From positions 3,224,001 to 3,288,000 of the forward strand of contig NZ_CP059491.1 in NCBI RefSeq assembly GCF_014041935.1: 64,000 nt of DNA, written 5' to 3'. The notes under the pieces were generated by a model that saw nothing but the letters and a program-made list of their open reading frames with translations, was not told the origin of the DNA and did no database searches. Shown here piece after piece: positions 26,346 through 36,570 of the stretch (positions are counted from its first letter, which is position 1; each line of letters begins with the position of its first letter). Both the position numbers and the translations under genes were made by a program. The DNA is from Gordonia jinghuaiqii. Lineage in GTDB: Bacteria; Actinomycetota; Actinomycetes; Mycobacteriales; Mycobacteriaceae.

Positions 26346-27347
26346 ATGACATCTCGCCGCATTTCCCACCCTGGTCCTTCTTCTCGGCGCGGTCGGCGGA
26401 TTTCCCGGCTCGCGGCCGTCGCCGCGGCCGCGGCCCTGGCAGTCGGCCTCGCGGCTGCCGTCGAGCCCGCACCCGCGAATGCGGCGCCGACATGTCCGGG
26501 GGCCGGACAACCGGCGCGCCTCGTCGGCGTCGTGCCCGGTGCGGCACTGGAAGGGCTGACGGTCGACGCCGCGGGACGTCTGTACACCACCGACCTGATC
26601 TCGGGCCGGGTGTATCGGCTGACCAGGCCGGGCGCTCCGGCCGTGCCGATCGCCACCGTGCCCGGCGGAAACGGCGCCGGTGGGCTCGCGTGGACCCCCG
26701 GCGGCACCCTGCTGGTGGGTTACGGCGCCGATCCGCGGGTGTTCGTCGGTGACGCCTTGCGCCACGCATCGATCGCGCGCCTCGACGTGAACACCCGTGC
26801 CCTGCGGCCCTGGGTCACCGGGTTGTCCGCAGCCAACGGCATGGATGTCTCGGCCCGCGGAAATGTGTACGCCACCAACGACTTCGGAAACCTCATCGGG
26901 CGCGTGTCCCCGAACGGCGCGGTGCAGGCGGCCTGGGGCTCGTTGCCGAGCGCCAACGGCGCGGTCCTCGGTCGGGGCGACGGCTGGCTCTACGTGTCGC
27001 GAACGTTCGTGAACCCGGGCGTCAGCCGCATCTCGACGACCAACCCACGGGTGGTCCAGAGCCTGCTCAGCGTGGGTGCGCCGTCGACTCCGGACGGGCT
27101 GACACTGGACTCCCGCGACCGGCCGGTCGTGCCGTTCAACGCGACCGGCGAGATCGTGCGTATCACCTCACCGGGAAGCTACTGCGTGCTCGGCTCCGGG
27201 CTCCCGACGTCGAGCGTGCTGTCCTACGGCCGAGGCGATCGTGGCTTCTCCACCGGGCGACTGTTCCGGGCCGGATTCGACGGCCGGATCTATGAGATCC
27301 CGGGTGGGTTCGACGCAGGCGCGGTCGCGGCCTTCCCGGGCAGGTAG
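26346..27347 (+). CDS. Secreted SMP-30/gluconolactonase-like beta-propeller protein
   Basis: 333 residues with a signal peptide (RRISRLAAVAAAAALAVGLAAAV, predicted cut after ANA near 46) and a propeller built of repeats such as LEGLTVDAAGRLYTTDLISGRVYRL, GLAWTPGGTLLVGYG, NGMDVSARGNVYATNDFGNLIGRVSP and PDGLTLDSRDRPVV. The fold suggests an SMP-30-type lactonase or a binding protein; the substrate cannot be told. RBS GGGAG lies five bases before the ATG. Two Cys (50 and near 279) could form a disulfide. Its 3' end overlaps the convergent small membrane gene by 58 bp. Confidence 0.8.
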   Translation: MTSRRISHPGPSSRRGRRISRLAAVAAAAALAVGLAAAVEPAPANAAPTCPGAGQPARLVGVVPGAALEGLTVDAAGRLYTTDLISGRVYRLTRPGAPAVPIATVPGGNGAGGLAWTPGGTLLVGYGADPRVFVGDALRHASIARLDVNTRALRPWVTGLSAANGMDVSARGNVYATNDFGNLIGRVSPNGAVQAAWGSLPSANGAVLGRGDGWLYVSRTFVNPGVSRISTTNPRVVQSLLSVGAPSTPDGLTLDSRDRPVVPFNATGEIVRITSPGSYCVLGSGLPTSSVLSYGRGDRGFSTGRLFRAGFDGRIYEIPGGFDAGAVAAFPGR

Positions 27348-27559
27348 CGCTCGCCCCACCAGACGGCGAGCACGGTCACGGCCGTCACCCAGGCGGTGAA
27401 CTGCGGCGATCCGAAAGCCAGCAGGCTCAGGAGTGCGACCGCCAGCCCGGCGACCACCGCGTGAGCCTTGCGTGCGGGCCAGCGAACTCCGAAGACGTCG
27501 ACCGTGCGTGCGGGCCGGTGCGCGGGGCGATACGGGTCGACATCGAACACTGTCGTCAT
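27290..27559 (-). CDS. Small two-helix membrane protein, unknown function
   Basis: 89 residues starting MTTVFDVDPYRPAHRPARTVDVFGVRWPARKAHA, then two hydrophobic helices (VVAGLAVALLSLLAFG and FTAWVTAVTVLAVWWG) and a short polar tail. AAGGAG lies nine bases before the ATG, and a TATACT -10 candidate lies ~45 bp upstream (complement of 27604-27609). Good ribosome site, promoter and membrane pattern support a real gene, although 58 bp overlap the convergent propeller gene. I do not recognise a family. Confidence 0.65.
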   Translation of the reverse strand: MTTVFDVDPYRPAHRPARTVDVFGVRWPARKAHAVVAGLAVALLSLLAFGSPQFTAWVTAVTVLAVWWGERYLPGKAATAPASNPPGIS

Positions 27560-27628
27560 CTCGAACACTCCTTCGCCGGTCGCATGTACTGGACGTGTCG
27601 TCGAGTATAGCGGCCGGCGAAGGAAAAT

Positions 27629-27644
27629 GTTCGGTGCGCCGAAC
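27629..27644. promoter_or_regulatory. Dyad upstream of the small membrane gene
   Basis: GTTCGG-TGCG-CCGAAC is a perfect 6+4+6 dyad. It sits just upstream of the TATACT -10 candidate, where the -35 would be, and 26 bp after the dnaE1 stop. It could be an operator or the stem of a short dnaE1 terminator. Confidence 0.4.
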
Positions 27645-27669
27645 TTGTGGTGACGGCGAACTGAACAGC

Positions 27670-30600
27670 TCAGCTCAGGCAGCTGGGGCCCAGCAGCGCC
27701 TTGAGGTCGCCCATCAGCGCCGAGCTCGGTGCGACGCGTAGCGACTCGGTCAGCTTGAGCTGCGTCTGCCGCTTGTCGCTGACGAGGGTGACGTGCACGT
27801 CGGCCATACCCGGGTGGCGGGTCAGCACCTGCTTGAGCGCCTGGACGCGATCGGGTGTGCACAACCTCGCCGACAAGGTCAGCGCGACCGGCTTGGTGGC
27901 TCCGGCCGTTTCCAGATCGGGCACGGCGAGGTCGTTCGCGCTGATCATCATGCTGTCCTCGCGCAGGTTCACCCGCGCCTTGATGAGGACGATGTTGTCG
28001 GCGACGATGTCCATCCCGTACGCGGTGTAGGCGCGCGGGAAGAAATAGACCTCGACACCGCCGACCATGTCCTCGAGCGTGACCGCGGCCCAGGGCTCGC
28101 CCTTCTTGTTCACGCGGCGGGTCACCGAGGAGATGATGCCGCCGATGGTGATCTGTGCACCGTCGGCGACATTGCCCTCGAGCAGGGTGGTGATCGAGGT
28201 GTCGGTGTGGGCGGCGATCGCGTGCTCGACGCCGCTGAGTGGATGCCCGGAGACGTAGAGGCCCAACATCTCTCGCTCGATGGCGAGCTTGTGTTTGGTG
28301 TCCCATTCCTCCTCGGGAACCCTGACCGCGAAGACCTCGGCCATCGACTCGTCGGCGCCTCCGGCGTCGCCGAAGAGGTCGAACTGGCCGATTGCTTCGG
28401 CCTTCTTGGTGCCGATCACCGATTCGACGGCCTCGGCATGGACGAGGAACAGTCCCTTGCGCGGGTGGCCGAGCGAGTCGAACGCCCCCGCCTTGATCAG
28501 CGATTCGGTGACCTTCTTGTTGCAGGCGGTGACGTCGATCTTGCCGAGGTAGTCGGAGAAGTTGGTGAACTTCCCCTTCTCCTCGCGCGCGGCGATGATC
28601 GAGCCGACGACGCCGGACCCGACGTTACGGATGGCCGCGAGGCCGAAACGGATGTCTTTGCCGACGGCGGCGAAGTTGCGCTGCGACTCGTTGACGTCGG
28701 GTGGGAGCACCGTGATGCCGAGCTTGCGACAGTCGGCGAGGTAGATCGCCGCCTTGTCCTTGTCGTCACCGACCGAGGTGAGCAGGCCTGCCATGTACTC
28801 GGCCGGGTAGTTCGCCTTGAGGTAGGCGGTCCAGAAGGAGACGAGGCCGTAGCCTGCGGCGTGCGACTTGTTGAACGCGTACCCGGCGAAGGGCAGGACC
28901 GTGTCCCACAGCGCGGTGATGGCCGCCTGGGAGAAGCCGTTGTCGCGCATGCCCTGCGCGAAGCCCTCGTACGCGTCGTCGAGGATCTCTTTCTTCTTCT
29001 TGCCCATCGCGCGACGCAGCAGGTCGGCCTGTCCGAGGGAGTAGCCGGCGACCTTCTGCGCGATCTGCATGATCTGCTCTTGGTAGACGATCAGGCCGTA
29101 GGTCTCGGACAGGATCTCCTTGAGCGGTTCCTCGAGCTCCGGGTGGATCGGCCGGATGTCCTGCAGACCGTTCTTGCGCTTGGCGTAGTCGGTGTGCGCG
29201 TTCACACCCATGGGACCCGGCCGGTACAGCGCGAGGACGGCGACGATGTCCTCGAATCCGGTGGGCTGCATCATCTTCAGGAGTTCACGCATGGCCGCGC
29301 CGTCGAGCTGGAACACGCCGAGCGTGTCGCCGCGGGCGAGCAGTTCGTAGGTCTTCTCGTCCTCTAGCGGCAACGCGTCGAGATCGAGGTCGATGCCCCG
29401 GTTGAGCTTGATGTTCTCCAGCGCGTCACCGATGACGGTGAGGTTGCGCAGACCCAGGAAGTCCATCTTGAGCAGCCCGATGGCCTCACACGACGGGTAG
29501 TCCCAGCCGGTGATGATGGCGCCGTCCTGCGCGCGCTTCCACACCGGGATCGCGTCGGTCAGCGGCTCCGAGGACATGATCACCGCACAGGCGTGCACGC
29601 CCGCGTTGCGGATCAGACCCTCGAGTCCGAGGGCGGTGTCGTAGATCTTCTTGACGTCGGGATCGGTCTCGATGAGCGTGCGGACCTCGGTGGCCTCGCC
29701 GTAGCGCTCGTGCTCGGGGTTGGTGATACCCCAGACCGGGATGTCCTTGGCCATGATGGGCGGCGGCAGGGCCTTGGTGATGCGGTCGGCGATCGCGAAG
29801 CCTGGCTGACCGAACTGGACACGTGCCGAGTCCTTGATCGCGGCCTTGGTCTTGATGGTGCCGAAGGTGATGACCTGGGCGACCTTGTCGCTGCCCCACC
29901 GCTCGGTCGCGTAACGCACCATCTCGCCGCGACGACGATCGTCGAAGTCGATGTCGATATCGGGCATCGACACACGCTCGGGGTTGAGGAATCGCTCGAA
30001 GAGCAGTCCGTGCGGGATCGGGTCGATGTTGGTGATGCCCAGCGCCCAGGCGACCAGCGAACCGGCAGCCGAACCACGGCCCGGACCCACGCGGATGCCG
30101 ACCTCGAGGGCATGGCGGATCAGGTCGCCGACGACGAGGAAGTAGGCCGGGAAACCCATCTGGATGATGACGTCGAGCTCGTAGTTGGCCCGGTCCAGGT
30201 ACTCCTGCGGCACCTCGGCGCCCGGGAACCGGCGCTCCTTGAGGCCTTTCGCGACCTCCTTGCGCAAGAACGTCTGCTGGGTGTCGCCCTCGGGCACCGG
30301 GAAGACCGGCATGCGATCGCGGTGGGTGAAGACGTCCTCGTACGACTGGACCCGCTCCCCGATCTCCAGGGTGTTGTCGCACGCACCGGGGACCAGCGAA
30401 TCCCACTGCTCGCGCATCTCGGCGGCGGACTTGAGGTAGTAACCGTCACCGTCGAACTTGAAGCGTGTCGGGTCCGAGAGGGTCTTGCCGGTCTGCACGC
30501 ACAGCAGCGCCTCGTGGGCGGCCGCATGTTCCTTGGTGACGTAGTGGCAGTCGTTGGTGACGATCGGCTTGATGCCGAGCTTGCGGCCGATGTCGAGCAG

Positions 30601-31212
30601 GCCGTCGCGCACCCGGCGCTCGATCTCGAGGCCGTGCTCCATCAGCTCGAGGTAGAAGTTCTCCGGACCGAAGATCTCCTGCCACTTCGCGGCCGCCTCG
30701 AGCGCTTCACGGTCGTGACCGAGACGCAGGCGGGTCTGCACCTCACCCGACGGGCAGCCGGTGGTGGCGATGATGCCCTCGGCGTGTTCGGCGATCAGGT
30801 CGACGTCCATCCGCGACCACTTGCCGAGCTGCCCCTCGATCGACGCCAGCGACGACAGCTTGAAGAGATTGCGCAGACCGGTCGCGTTCTCGGCGACCAT
30901 CGTCATATGGGTGTACGCACCCGAGCCGGAGACGTCGTCGCTCTTCTGGTCGCGGGTGCCCCACTGGATCCGTTTGGTGTCGAATCGCGAACCGGGCGCG
31001 ATGTAGGCCTCGATCCCGATGATCGGCTTGATGTCGTTCTTGATCGCGGTGTTGTAGAACTCGCTGGCGCCGAACATGTTTCCGTGGTCGGTCATGCCGA
31101 TCGCGGTCATCCCCAGGCGCTTGGCCTCGGCGAACAACGGTGACACCTTGGCCGCACCGTCGAGCATGGAGTACTCGGTGTGGTTGTGCAGGTGTACAAA
31201 CGAGTCCGTCAC
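27670..31212 (-). CDS. dnaE1: DNA polymerase III alpha subunit, replicative
   Basis: 1180-residue replicative polymerase. PHP domain at the start ([23 protein letters not shown], then [10 protein letters not shown]), which acts as the proofreading exonuclease in mycobacterial DnaE1. Catalytic Asp motif [16 protein letters not shown] (~415), [14 protein letters not shown] and [29 protein letters not shown] further on, an OB-fold (~1000-1080, [28 protein letters not shown]) and a C-terminal domain. The GTG at 31212 is chosen because AGAGG precedes it and homologues start here; the open frame continues to 31323 through a repeat region. Confidence 0.96.
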   Translation of the reverse strand: MTDSFVHLHNHTEYSMLDGAAKVSPLFAEAKRLGMTAIGMTDHGNMFGASEFYNTAIKNDIKPIIGIEAYIAPGSRFDTKRIQWGTRDQKSDDVSGSGAYTHMTMVAENATGLRNLFKLSSLASIEGQLGKWSRMDVDLIAEHAEGIIATTGCPSGEVQTRLRLGHDREALEAAAKWQEIFGPENFYLELMEHGLEIERRVRDGLLDIGRKLGIKPIVTNDCHYVTKEHAAAHEALLCVQTGKTLSDPTRFKFDGDGYYLKSAAEMREQWDSLVPGACDNTLEIGERVQSYEDVFTHRDRMPVFPVPEGDTQQTFLRKEVAKGLKERRFPGAEVPQEYLDRANYELDVIIQMGFPAYFLVVGDLIRHALEVGIRVGPGRGSAAGSLVAWALGITNIDPIPHGLLFERFLNPERVSMPDIDIDFDDRRRGEMVRYATERWGSDKVAQVITFGTIKTKAAIKDSARVQFGQPGFAIADRITKALPPPIMAKDIPVWGITNPEHERYGEATEVRTLIETDPDVKKIYDTALGLEGLIRNAGVHACAVIMSSEPLTDAIPVWKRAQDGAIITGWDYPSCEAIGLLKMDFLGLRNLTVIGDALENIKLNRGIDLDLDALPLEDEKTYELLARGDTLGVFQLDGAAMRELLKMMQPTGFEDIVAVLALYRPGPMGVNAHTDYAKRKNGLQDIRPIHPELEEPLKEILSETYGLIVYQEQIMQIAQKVAGYSLGQADLLRRAMGKKKKEILDDAYEGFAQGMRDNGFSQAAITALWDTVLPFAGYAFNKSHAAGYGLVSFWTAYLKANYPAEYMAGLLTSVGDDKDKAAIYLADCRKLGITVLPPDVNESQRNFAAVGKDIRFGLAAIRNVGSGVVGSIIAAREEKGKFTNFSDYLGKIDVTACNKKVTESLIKAGAFDSLGHPRKGLFLVHAEAVESVIGTKKAEAIGQFDLFGDAGGADESMAEVFAVRVPEEEWDTKHKLAIEREMLGLYVSGHPLSGVEHAIAAHTDTSITTLLEGNVADGAQITIGGIISSVTRRVNKKGEPWAAVTLEDMVGGVEVYFFPRAYTAYGMDIVADNIVLIKARVNLREDSMMISANDLAVPDLETAGATKPVALTLSARLCTPDRVQALKQVLTRHPGMADVHVTLVSDKRQTQLKLTESLRVAPSSALMGDLKALLGPSCLS

Positions 31213-31487
31213 TGTGCCTCTTCTGTGGATGTCGGGTGGCCGGTTCGGGTGCGAAGATGTCTGGTTCGGGGTGTCTGGATCGGGTGTCTGGATCGGGTGC
31301 GCCGGCCCGCCGGAGGCGGCCATCCGGCGGACGAGTCGGGGTCCACTCTAGGCGCGCGCACCGACACGTCAGGCGAGCCACTCCGGGCCGTGACGAATGG
31401 GACAGCTGTGACAGGATGCCCCCTCGCTCACGGTGCCCTCCGGCGCCGGTGTTCGATGCCGTGCCGGTGTTCGATGCCGTGCCGGTG
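31213..31487. repeat. Spacer between the kinase gene and dnaE1, with two tandem repeats
   Basis: The 275-bp spacer holds the dnaE1 leader and two short arrays: TGTCTGGATCGGG (13 bp) at 31272 and 31285 with a variant copy at 31258, and CCGGTGTTCGATGCCGTG (18 bp) at 31446 and 31464 with a partial copy at 31482-31489 that merges with the kinase stop codon. I see no gene and no clear -35/-10 pair for dnaE1. Confidence 0.8.
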
Positions 31488-33080
31488 TTACAGCGCCACC
31501 GCGAACACGATGCCGATCAGGATCAGCAGCGCCACCGCGACGATCGCCAGCACCACCGGCAACCGATTCGACCCGCCGGCCGGTCGGCCGCCCCGCCCCG
31601 CGGGATTCGGACCGGCGGGAGGAAACCCGAAGCGATCGGCACCGGGCACCCCCGGGCCGGGCGGCCTTGCACCGCCGGCGGCCCGCTCTGGGGAGACCTG
31701 CCCGGCGGCCCGCAGGTGGTCGTTGGTCTGTCGGCGCGTATTCGGCGGCGGGTGCTGCCACACCATGGGGTCGGCACCCGTGGCGGGCCGTGAACTCGGA
31801 CGCTTCGGTGTCGCCTGCTGCGTGACGTCGTGTGCCGGACCGGCCGGTCGGGGTCGCGCGGGTCTGGGTGGCGCGGACTTGGATGGCGCGGGTCTGGATG
31901 GCGCGGACTTGGATGGCGCGGACTCGGGTGGCGCGGGCAGGGGCGGCGCCGCGCGGGATGCCGCCGGCCTGGGCGTGGCCCGATGGGTCGGGGCATGAGG
32001 GTCGGCCCGCAGGGGTTCGGCACGGGAAGGTTCGGCCCGAAAAGGTTCAGCGCCGGGTGGCTGGGCACGGGAAGGTTGCCGTCGCCCGCCCGTCGGGGGC
32101 GTGAGACCGCGGACCGTCTCGGCGTCGGGGCCGAAAGTCGACTCGGTGCCTGGATCGAAGGTCGACTCGGCGCCTGGGTCGACGGCCGACCGGGGCCGGA
32201 CGCGTCGCAGGCTCGTCGCGAGCGCGTCGGCGAACGCCCGGCAGTTGGCGAACCGTTCCTCGGGCGACTTGGCCATCGCCTGCGCGATCACCTCGTCGAC
32301 GCCCGGCGGCAGACCGGGCACGAGGCCCGATGCGCGCGGCACCGGCTCCTTGAGGTGCGCACCGATCACCGCGCCGTTGTCCCGGTCGTCGAAGGGCACG
32401 CGTCCGGTGAGCAGGTGAAAGGTGGACGCCGCCAGCGAGTACTGGTCGGTCCTGCCGTCCAGGCGCCTGCCCATGAGCTGTTCGGGTGAGGCGTAGGACA
32501 GGGTCGCCAGGACCGTGCCGACCGATGTCAACGCCTCGGTCTCGTCGGAGATCTTCGCGACGCCGAAGTCGGTCAGCAGGACCCGCTGTTCCTCGTCGGA
32601 CGACTCGTCGTCGACCTCGGCGAGGAGGATGTTGGCCGGTTTGATGTCCCGGTGGAGCAGTCCGCGCCGGTTGGCGTGGTCGATTCCGCGGGCCACCCCG
32701 GAGACGATATGGGCCACGCGGTGCGGCGCGAGCGGGCCCTGAGCGGCCAGTTCACGTGCACAATCGGTACCCGGCACATACTGCATCGCGATCCACAGCA
32801 TGTCCGCCTCCCCGCCCCCCGAAGCGGTCGGGACGCTCGCGCGGCCGCGGTTGAAGACGGTGACGATGTTCGGATGGTCGAGCGTCGCGGCGACCTCGGC
32901 CTCGCGCAGGAACCGGCGCCGGAAGTTGCTGTCGGTCAGGCCCGCCGAGGCCTTGAGGACCTTGAGGGCGTCGTAGCGCGGTAGCTCCGGGTGGCGGGCG
33001 AGGAACACCGCGCCCATACCGCCACTGCCGAGTACCCGTTCGACGCGGTACCCGGCGACGAGAGTTCCCGGCTCGAGCAC
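31488..33080 (-). CDS. Membrane-anchored Ser/Thr protein kinase without a sensor domain
   Basis: 530 residues. Kinase domain 1-270 with glycine loop GSGGMGAVF, Lys40 (DALKVLK), catalytic HRDIKPAN (Asp145), DFG (171-173) and activation loop ending SYASPEQLMG. A ~230-residue Pro/Ala/Ser/Arg-rich linker follows with degenerate repeats (SAPSKSAPSRPAPSKSAPPRP), then a single helix at the very C-terminus (VVLAIVAVALLILIGIVFAVAL). There is nothing beyond the membrane, unlike PknB or PknD. The start is GTG; TAGATT lies six bases before it, the leaderless geometry. Substrates are unknown. Confidence 0.92.
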   Translation of the reverse strand: MLEPGTLVAGYRVERVLGSGGMGAVFLARHPELPRYDALKVLKASAGLTDSNFRRRFLREAEVAATLDHPNIVTVFNRGRASVPTASGGGEADMLWIAMQYVPGTDCARELAAQGPLAPHRVAHIVSGVARGIDHANRRGLLHRDIKPANILLAEVDDESSDEEQRVLLTDFGVAKISDETEALTSVGTVLATLSYASPEQLMGRRLDGRTDQYSLAASTFHLLTGRVPFDDRDNGAVIGAHLKEPVPRASGLVPGLPPGVDEVIAQAMAKSPEERFANCRAFADALATSLRRVRPRSAVDPGAESTFDPGTESTFGPDAETVRGLTPPTGGRRQPSRAQPPGAEPFRAEPSRAEPLRADPHAPTHRATPRPAASRAAPPLPAPPESAPSKSAPSRPAPSKSAPPRPARPRPAGPAHDVTQQATPKRPSSRPATGADPMVWQHPPPNTRRQTNDHLRAAGQVSPERAAGGARPPGPGVPGADRFGFPPAGPNPAGRGGRPAGGSNRLPVVLAIVAVALLILIGIVFAVAL

Positions 33081-33157
33081 CCCCTCAATCTAGGCGAGTT
33101 CGGCGAGTATGTCGCCCACAAGGGGCCGAACGAATGCCCTGGTCCGGCGGTGTCGGC

Positions 33158-34084
33158 TCAGGTCTCGCGCAGAAGGTCGAGGGCGTGCTGGAGATCCGCG
33201 GGGTACTCGGTGGTGAACTCCACCTGGCGGCCGTCGGCCGGGTGGGCGAAGCCCAGCGACCGCGCGTGCAGCCACTGCCGCTCGAGACCCAGTTTCTTCG
33301 CGAGGACCGGGTCGGCGCCGTAGGTCGGGTCACCGCAGCACGGGTGGTGCAGCGCCGAGAAGTGCACGCGGATCTGATGTGTGCGACCGGTTTCGAGGTG
33401 GACGTCGAGCAGCGACGCCGCCGCGAACATCTCGAGGGTGTCGTAATGGGTGATGCTCGGCTTGCCGTTCGAGGTGACCGCGAACTTCCAGTCGTTGCTG
33501 CGCGAGCGACCGATCGGGGCGTCGATCGTTCCCGACGACGGATCGAGGTGGCCCTGGACGAGTGCGTGATAGCCCTTGTCGACGGTCCGCTGCTTGAACG
33601 CGCGTTTGAGCAGGGTGTAGGCGCGCTCGGAGACCGCCACGACCATGACGCCCGAGGTCCCGACGTCGAGCCGGTGAACGATGCCCTGCCGCTCGTGGGC
33701 GCCGGAGGTCGAGATCCGGAAACCGGCGGCGGCGAGCGCGCCGATGACGGTCGGGCCGCTCCAGCCCACCGACGGGTGGGCGGCGACGCCGACGGGTTTG
33801 TCGACCACGACGATGTCGGAGTCGTGGTAGATCACCTCGAGGTCTTCGACCGGTGTCGGCTCGACGCGCAGCGGCTGGTCCGGCTCGGGCAGGGTGACGT
33901 GCAGGAAGGTGCCGGCGGCCAGTTTGTGCGACTTGCCGACCACGACCCCGTCGACCATCACGTCGCCGTCCTCGGCGAGGGTGGCGACGACAGTGCGGGA
34001 CAGACCGAGCATGCGCGACACCCCGGCGTCCACGCGCATCCCGTCGAGCCCGTCGGGCACTGGGAGGGAACGTGATTCACGCAT
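33158..34084 (-). CDS. rluD: RluA-family 23S rRNA pseudouridine synthase (RluD-like)
   Basis: 308 residues: N-terminal S4 RNA-binding domain ([31 protein letters not shown]), then the catalytic domain with the family motif [11 protein letters not shown] (Asp140), [22 protein letters not shown] and [11 protein letters not shown]. It converts uridines in large-subunit rRNA; which positions is inferred from the family. It overlaps the end of lspA by 8 bp, a pairing conserved across actinobacteria. Confidence 0.93.
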   Translation of the reverse strand: MRESRSLPVPDGLDGMRVDAGVSRMLGLSRTVVATLAEDGDVMVDGVVVGKSHKLAAGTFLHVTLPEPDQPLRVEPTPVEDLEVIYHDSDIVVVDKPVGVAAHPSVGWSGPTVIGALAAAGFRISTSGAHERQGIVHRLDVGTSGVMVVAVSERAYTLLKRAFKQRTVDKGYHALVQGHLDPSSGTIDAPIGRSRSNDWKFAVTSNGKPSITHYDTLEMFAAASLLDVHLETGRTHQIRVHFSALHHPCCGDPTYGADPVLAKKLGLERQWLHARSLGFAHPADGRQVEFTTEYPADLQHALDLLRET

Positions 34085-34781
34085 GCGCGCCGCCTTCGGT
34101 GGTGTCTACGCCGTTCGTGCGGCGATCCTGGTCAGGGTGTGGGTTGTCGGGGTCTCGACGGGCTGCCCAGCCGGTGCGAGTGCCGTCGTAGTCGTAGCCG
34201 AGCGCCGACAACACGACCAGCAGGACCGCACCGCACACCACGGCCGAGTCGGCCACGTTGAACACCGGCCACCACCCCACCGAGACGAAGTCGACGACGT
34301 GGCCCTGCAGCGGCTGGGGAGCACGGAAGATCCGGTCGACCAGGTTGCCGACGGCACCGCCGAGGACCAGCGCCAGACCGACGGCCCACCACCACGACTT
34401 GAGGCGGCTGCTGTACCGGATGATGACGCCCACGACCACCAGCGCGATGATCGAGAGCACCCAGGTGTAGCCGGAGGCCATCGAGAAGGCGGCACCGCTG
34501 TTGCGGACGAGGCGAAGCGTGACCACGTCGCCGATGATCTCGACCGGACGTCCGGGGACGAGCGTGGCCACCGCGATCGTCTTGGTCAGCAGATCGAGCG
34601 CGAGCACCACCAGCGCGATGCCCAGTACCGCCACGGTCACCTGCGAGATCCGGCGACGGGTCGTCGGGACGCGGGACTCCTGGGAGTCGGCGGTGCTGTC
34701 TGAGTCGGCAGGCCGGGAGGCGGTGCCGCGCGGATCCTCGTGCTCCGGATCCGGCTGGGGTTGGTCGTCCACACCGGTCAT
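34077..34781 (-). CDS. lspA: Lipoprotein signal peptidase II
   Basis: 234-residue membrane aspartyl protease that removes signal peptides from prolipoproteins, including those encoded nearby. Four membrane helices, with NSGAAFS, the catalytic Asp in GNLVDRIF and the second in [12 protein letters not shown]. Unusual features are an N-terminal acidic tail of ~45 residues and a polar C-terminal tail. ATG at 34781; longer readings of this frame pass through the divergent lipoprotein gene and are not supported. Confidence 0.95.
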   Translation of the reverse strand: MTGVDDQPQPDPEHEDPRGTASRPADSDSTADSQESRVPTTRRRISQVTVAVLGIALVVLALDLLTKTIAVATLVPGRPVEIIGDVVTLRLVRNSGAAFSMASGYTWVLSIIALVVVGVIIRYSSRLKSWWWAVGLALVLGGAVGNLVDRIFRAPQPLQGHVVDFVSVGWWPVFNVADSAVVCGAVLLVVLSALGYDYDGTRTGWAARRDPDNPHPDQDRRTNGVDTTEGGAHA

Positions 34782-34813
34782 TGTCCACGACCCGTGGAAT
34801 ACCCTGGCTACCC

Positions 34814-35758
34814 GTGTCCCCGCGTGCCCGTGTGATCCGGTCCCTTGTCTCCTCGTTCGCGGTGGCCGCCGCGGTGTCCGCGCTGGTCGCGGGCTGCTCG
34901 TCGGAATCCGACGACGCCGGTGCGCCGAATACGGCGTCCGCCGGCGGGTGTGCCGCCGAGTCGCCGTCCCGTGCCGCCGGGGCGACGCCGGTACCGATCG
35001 CACCGGCGACGGTGACGGTCCTCGGGGCCGGCGACGGCGAGCGCCGCGTGGCCACCGCGGCGCCTGATGTCGCATCCGCGCAGTCGGTGACCCTCGTGAC
35101 GACATCGCAGGTGGCGTCGCCGGGAAGTTCGGATGCGCAGACGGTCGAGACACCGCTGACGGCGCGGTTCGGGTGCACCGAGAAGTCCGATCTCGAACTC
35201 GACCTCGGCACCGTGACCTCACCGGACACGGGTTTGACCGAGCAGCTCGCGGCGATGGGCGGCACCAAGGCCGGCATCACGCTGGGACCGGGACTGGCGC
35301 CGGTGTCGCTGCGGCTCGCGCCGGCGGCGGACGCGGGCGAGGAGGCGCGACTGGCGCTCGAGCAGTCTCTGGTGGCCGCGCTGAACACCGCGATCGTGCT
35401 GCCCACCGAACCGATCGCGGTGGGTGCCTCCTGGCGCAGCGAGCGTGTGATCGCCGCCGCGGCCACGGTCACGCAGTCCATCGAGGCGCGACTCACCGCG
35501 TGGGAGGGCGACCGGCTCACGATCGAGTTCACCGCGGAGGAATCACCGGTCAACTCGGTGTTCGCGATCCCCGGGAGCGCCGACACCCTCACGATCAGCC
35601 GGTACAGCAATACCGGCGAGGGCCGGGTCACGGTGGATCTGAGACGCGGGCTCCCGGTGGCCGGCGAGGCGACCTACCGGGGAGCCCGCGAATTGGTCGG
35701 CGCGGACCCGGCCCGCCCGCTGTTGCAGCGGACCGGGTTGTCCGTCACCTGGCGTTGA
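34814..35758 (+). CDS. Lipoprotein, DUF6263-like, unknown function
   Basis: 314 residues with a lipoprotein signal ([25 protein letters not shown]; lipobox Cys near 28), a Ser/Ala/Gly-rich linker, and a beta-rich domain. The stretch [13 protein letters not shown] with a following [22 protein letters not shown] looks like the DUF6263 type. The GTG at 34814 is only 32 bp from the divergent lspA start; TACCCT lies eight bases before it, so it is probably leaderless. Family assignment is tentative; the lipoprotein call is firm. Confidence 0.72.
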   Translation: MSPRARVIRSLVSSFAVAAAVSALVAGCSSESDDAGAPNTASAGGCAAESPSRAAGATPVPIAPATVTVLGAGDGERRVATAAPDVASAQSVTLVTTSQVASPGSSDAQTVETPLTARFGCTEKSDLELDLGTVTSPDTGLTEQLAAMGGTKAGITLGPGLAPVSLRLAPAADAGEEARLALEQSLVAALNTAIVLPTEPIAVGASWRSERVIAAAATVTQSIEARLTAWEGDRLTIEFTAEESPVNSVFAIPGSADTLTISRYSNTGEGRVTVDLRRGLPVAGEATYRGARELVGADPARPLLQRTGLSVTWR

Positions 35759-35784
35759 GCTGTCGCTTCACCCGACGTGGAGGC

Positions 35785-36312
35785 TCAGCTCGCGGGGGCG
35801 CACATCTTGCTGTCGACCTGGTACAGCCCGAGCAGGTTGCACACGGTCTCGTTGGACAGCTTCCAGCGGCCCTTGTCGTAGACGATCGTCGACTCGGCGT
35901 TGGTCGGCGGGTTACCGGCGGTCTCGATCCGGACCTTGACGCGGGCCTTGTTGGGGCCGGCGCTGATCACCGGGTTGACCAGGACCCAGTCGACATCGGC
36001 GTTCTCCGCGCGCGCCTTGACGAGCTCGTCGAAGATGGCCGGATCCTTCTCCGAACCCTGCACGAACTGGATCTTCTCCGCGCGCGGGATGTCCGGGTCG
36101 ACGGCCTGGTCGACCATGTCGTTGAGCACCTTGATCGACGGCGGCTTGCTGCCGTTGGTGATCTCGGTGCCGTCGCCGCCACCGGCTGCGGTGTCGGCGC
36201 TGGTCAGGGTGGGCGCAGGCGGCGCGTCGCTGTCGTCACCGCCGCAGGCGGCAACCGTGGTCATCAATGCCGCCGCGATCATGGTCGCGCCTAGAAACTT
36301 CCGATACTTCAA
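35785..36312 (-). CDS. Lipoprotein of the MTB12 low-molecular-weight antigen family
   Basis: 175 residues: lipoprotein signal MKYRKFLGATMIAAALMTTVAAC (Cys 23), an Asp/Gly/Ala linker, then an alpha+beta NTF2-like domain (PPSIKVLNDMVDQAVDPDIPRAEKIQFVQGSEKDPAIFDELVKARAEN ... STIVYDKGRWKLSNETVCNLLGL) with Cys in ETVCNLL and KMCAPAS likely to form a disulfide. The domain matches mycobacterial MTB12 (Rv2376c) type secreted antigens; function unknown. It converges on the preceding gene with a 26-bp gap. Confidence 0.75.
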   Translation of the reverse strand: MKYRKFLGATMIAAALMTTVAACGGDDSDAPPAPTLTSADTAAGGGDGTEITNGSKPPSIKVLNDMVDQAVDPDIPRAEKIQFVQGSEKDPAIFDELVKARAENADVDWVLVNPVISAGPNKARVKVRIETAGNPPTNAESTIVYDKGRWKLSNETVCNLLGLYQVDSKMCAPAS

Positions 36313-36491
36313 CGATCTCCCTCACTGTGTTCATGGGCGGTGGGGCGCGCGGTCAGCGCTCTCCCACCTCGATGACGAACCTGGCCGCCGGTAAACCGGC
36401 GACAGCCTCCACCACTATGCCAAACGACGGGGGCTCCGGCCCTGGCACCGATCGGCACGCTCCCGGCCGTGGCACCGCGCGCCTCCCCACA

Positions 36492-36540
36492 CGCTTGACC
36501 AGTCCCCCACCGCTGGACCAATCCCCCAACGCTTGACGAG
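36492..36540. repeat. 19-bp tandem repeat upstream of ansA
   Basis: Two 19-bp units, CGCTTGACCAGTCCCCCAC (36492) and CGCTGGACCAATCCCCCAA (36511), are followed by the partial copy CGCTTGACGAG (36530). They lie 31-79 bp before ansA in a 258-bp spacer in which I see no gene. Confidence 0.75.
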
Positions 36541-36570
36541 GCCCGCCGGTTCCGGTGAGTCTTGGACATC

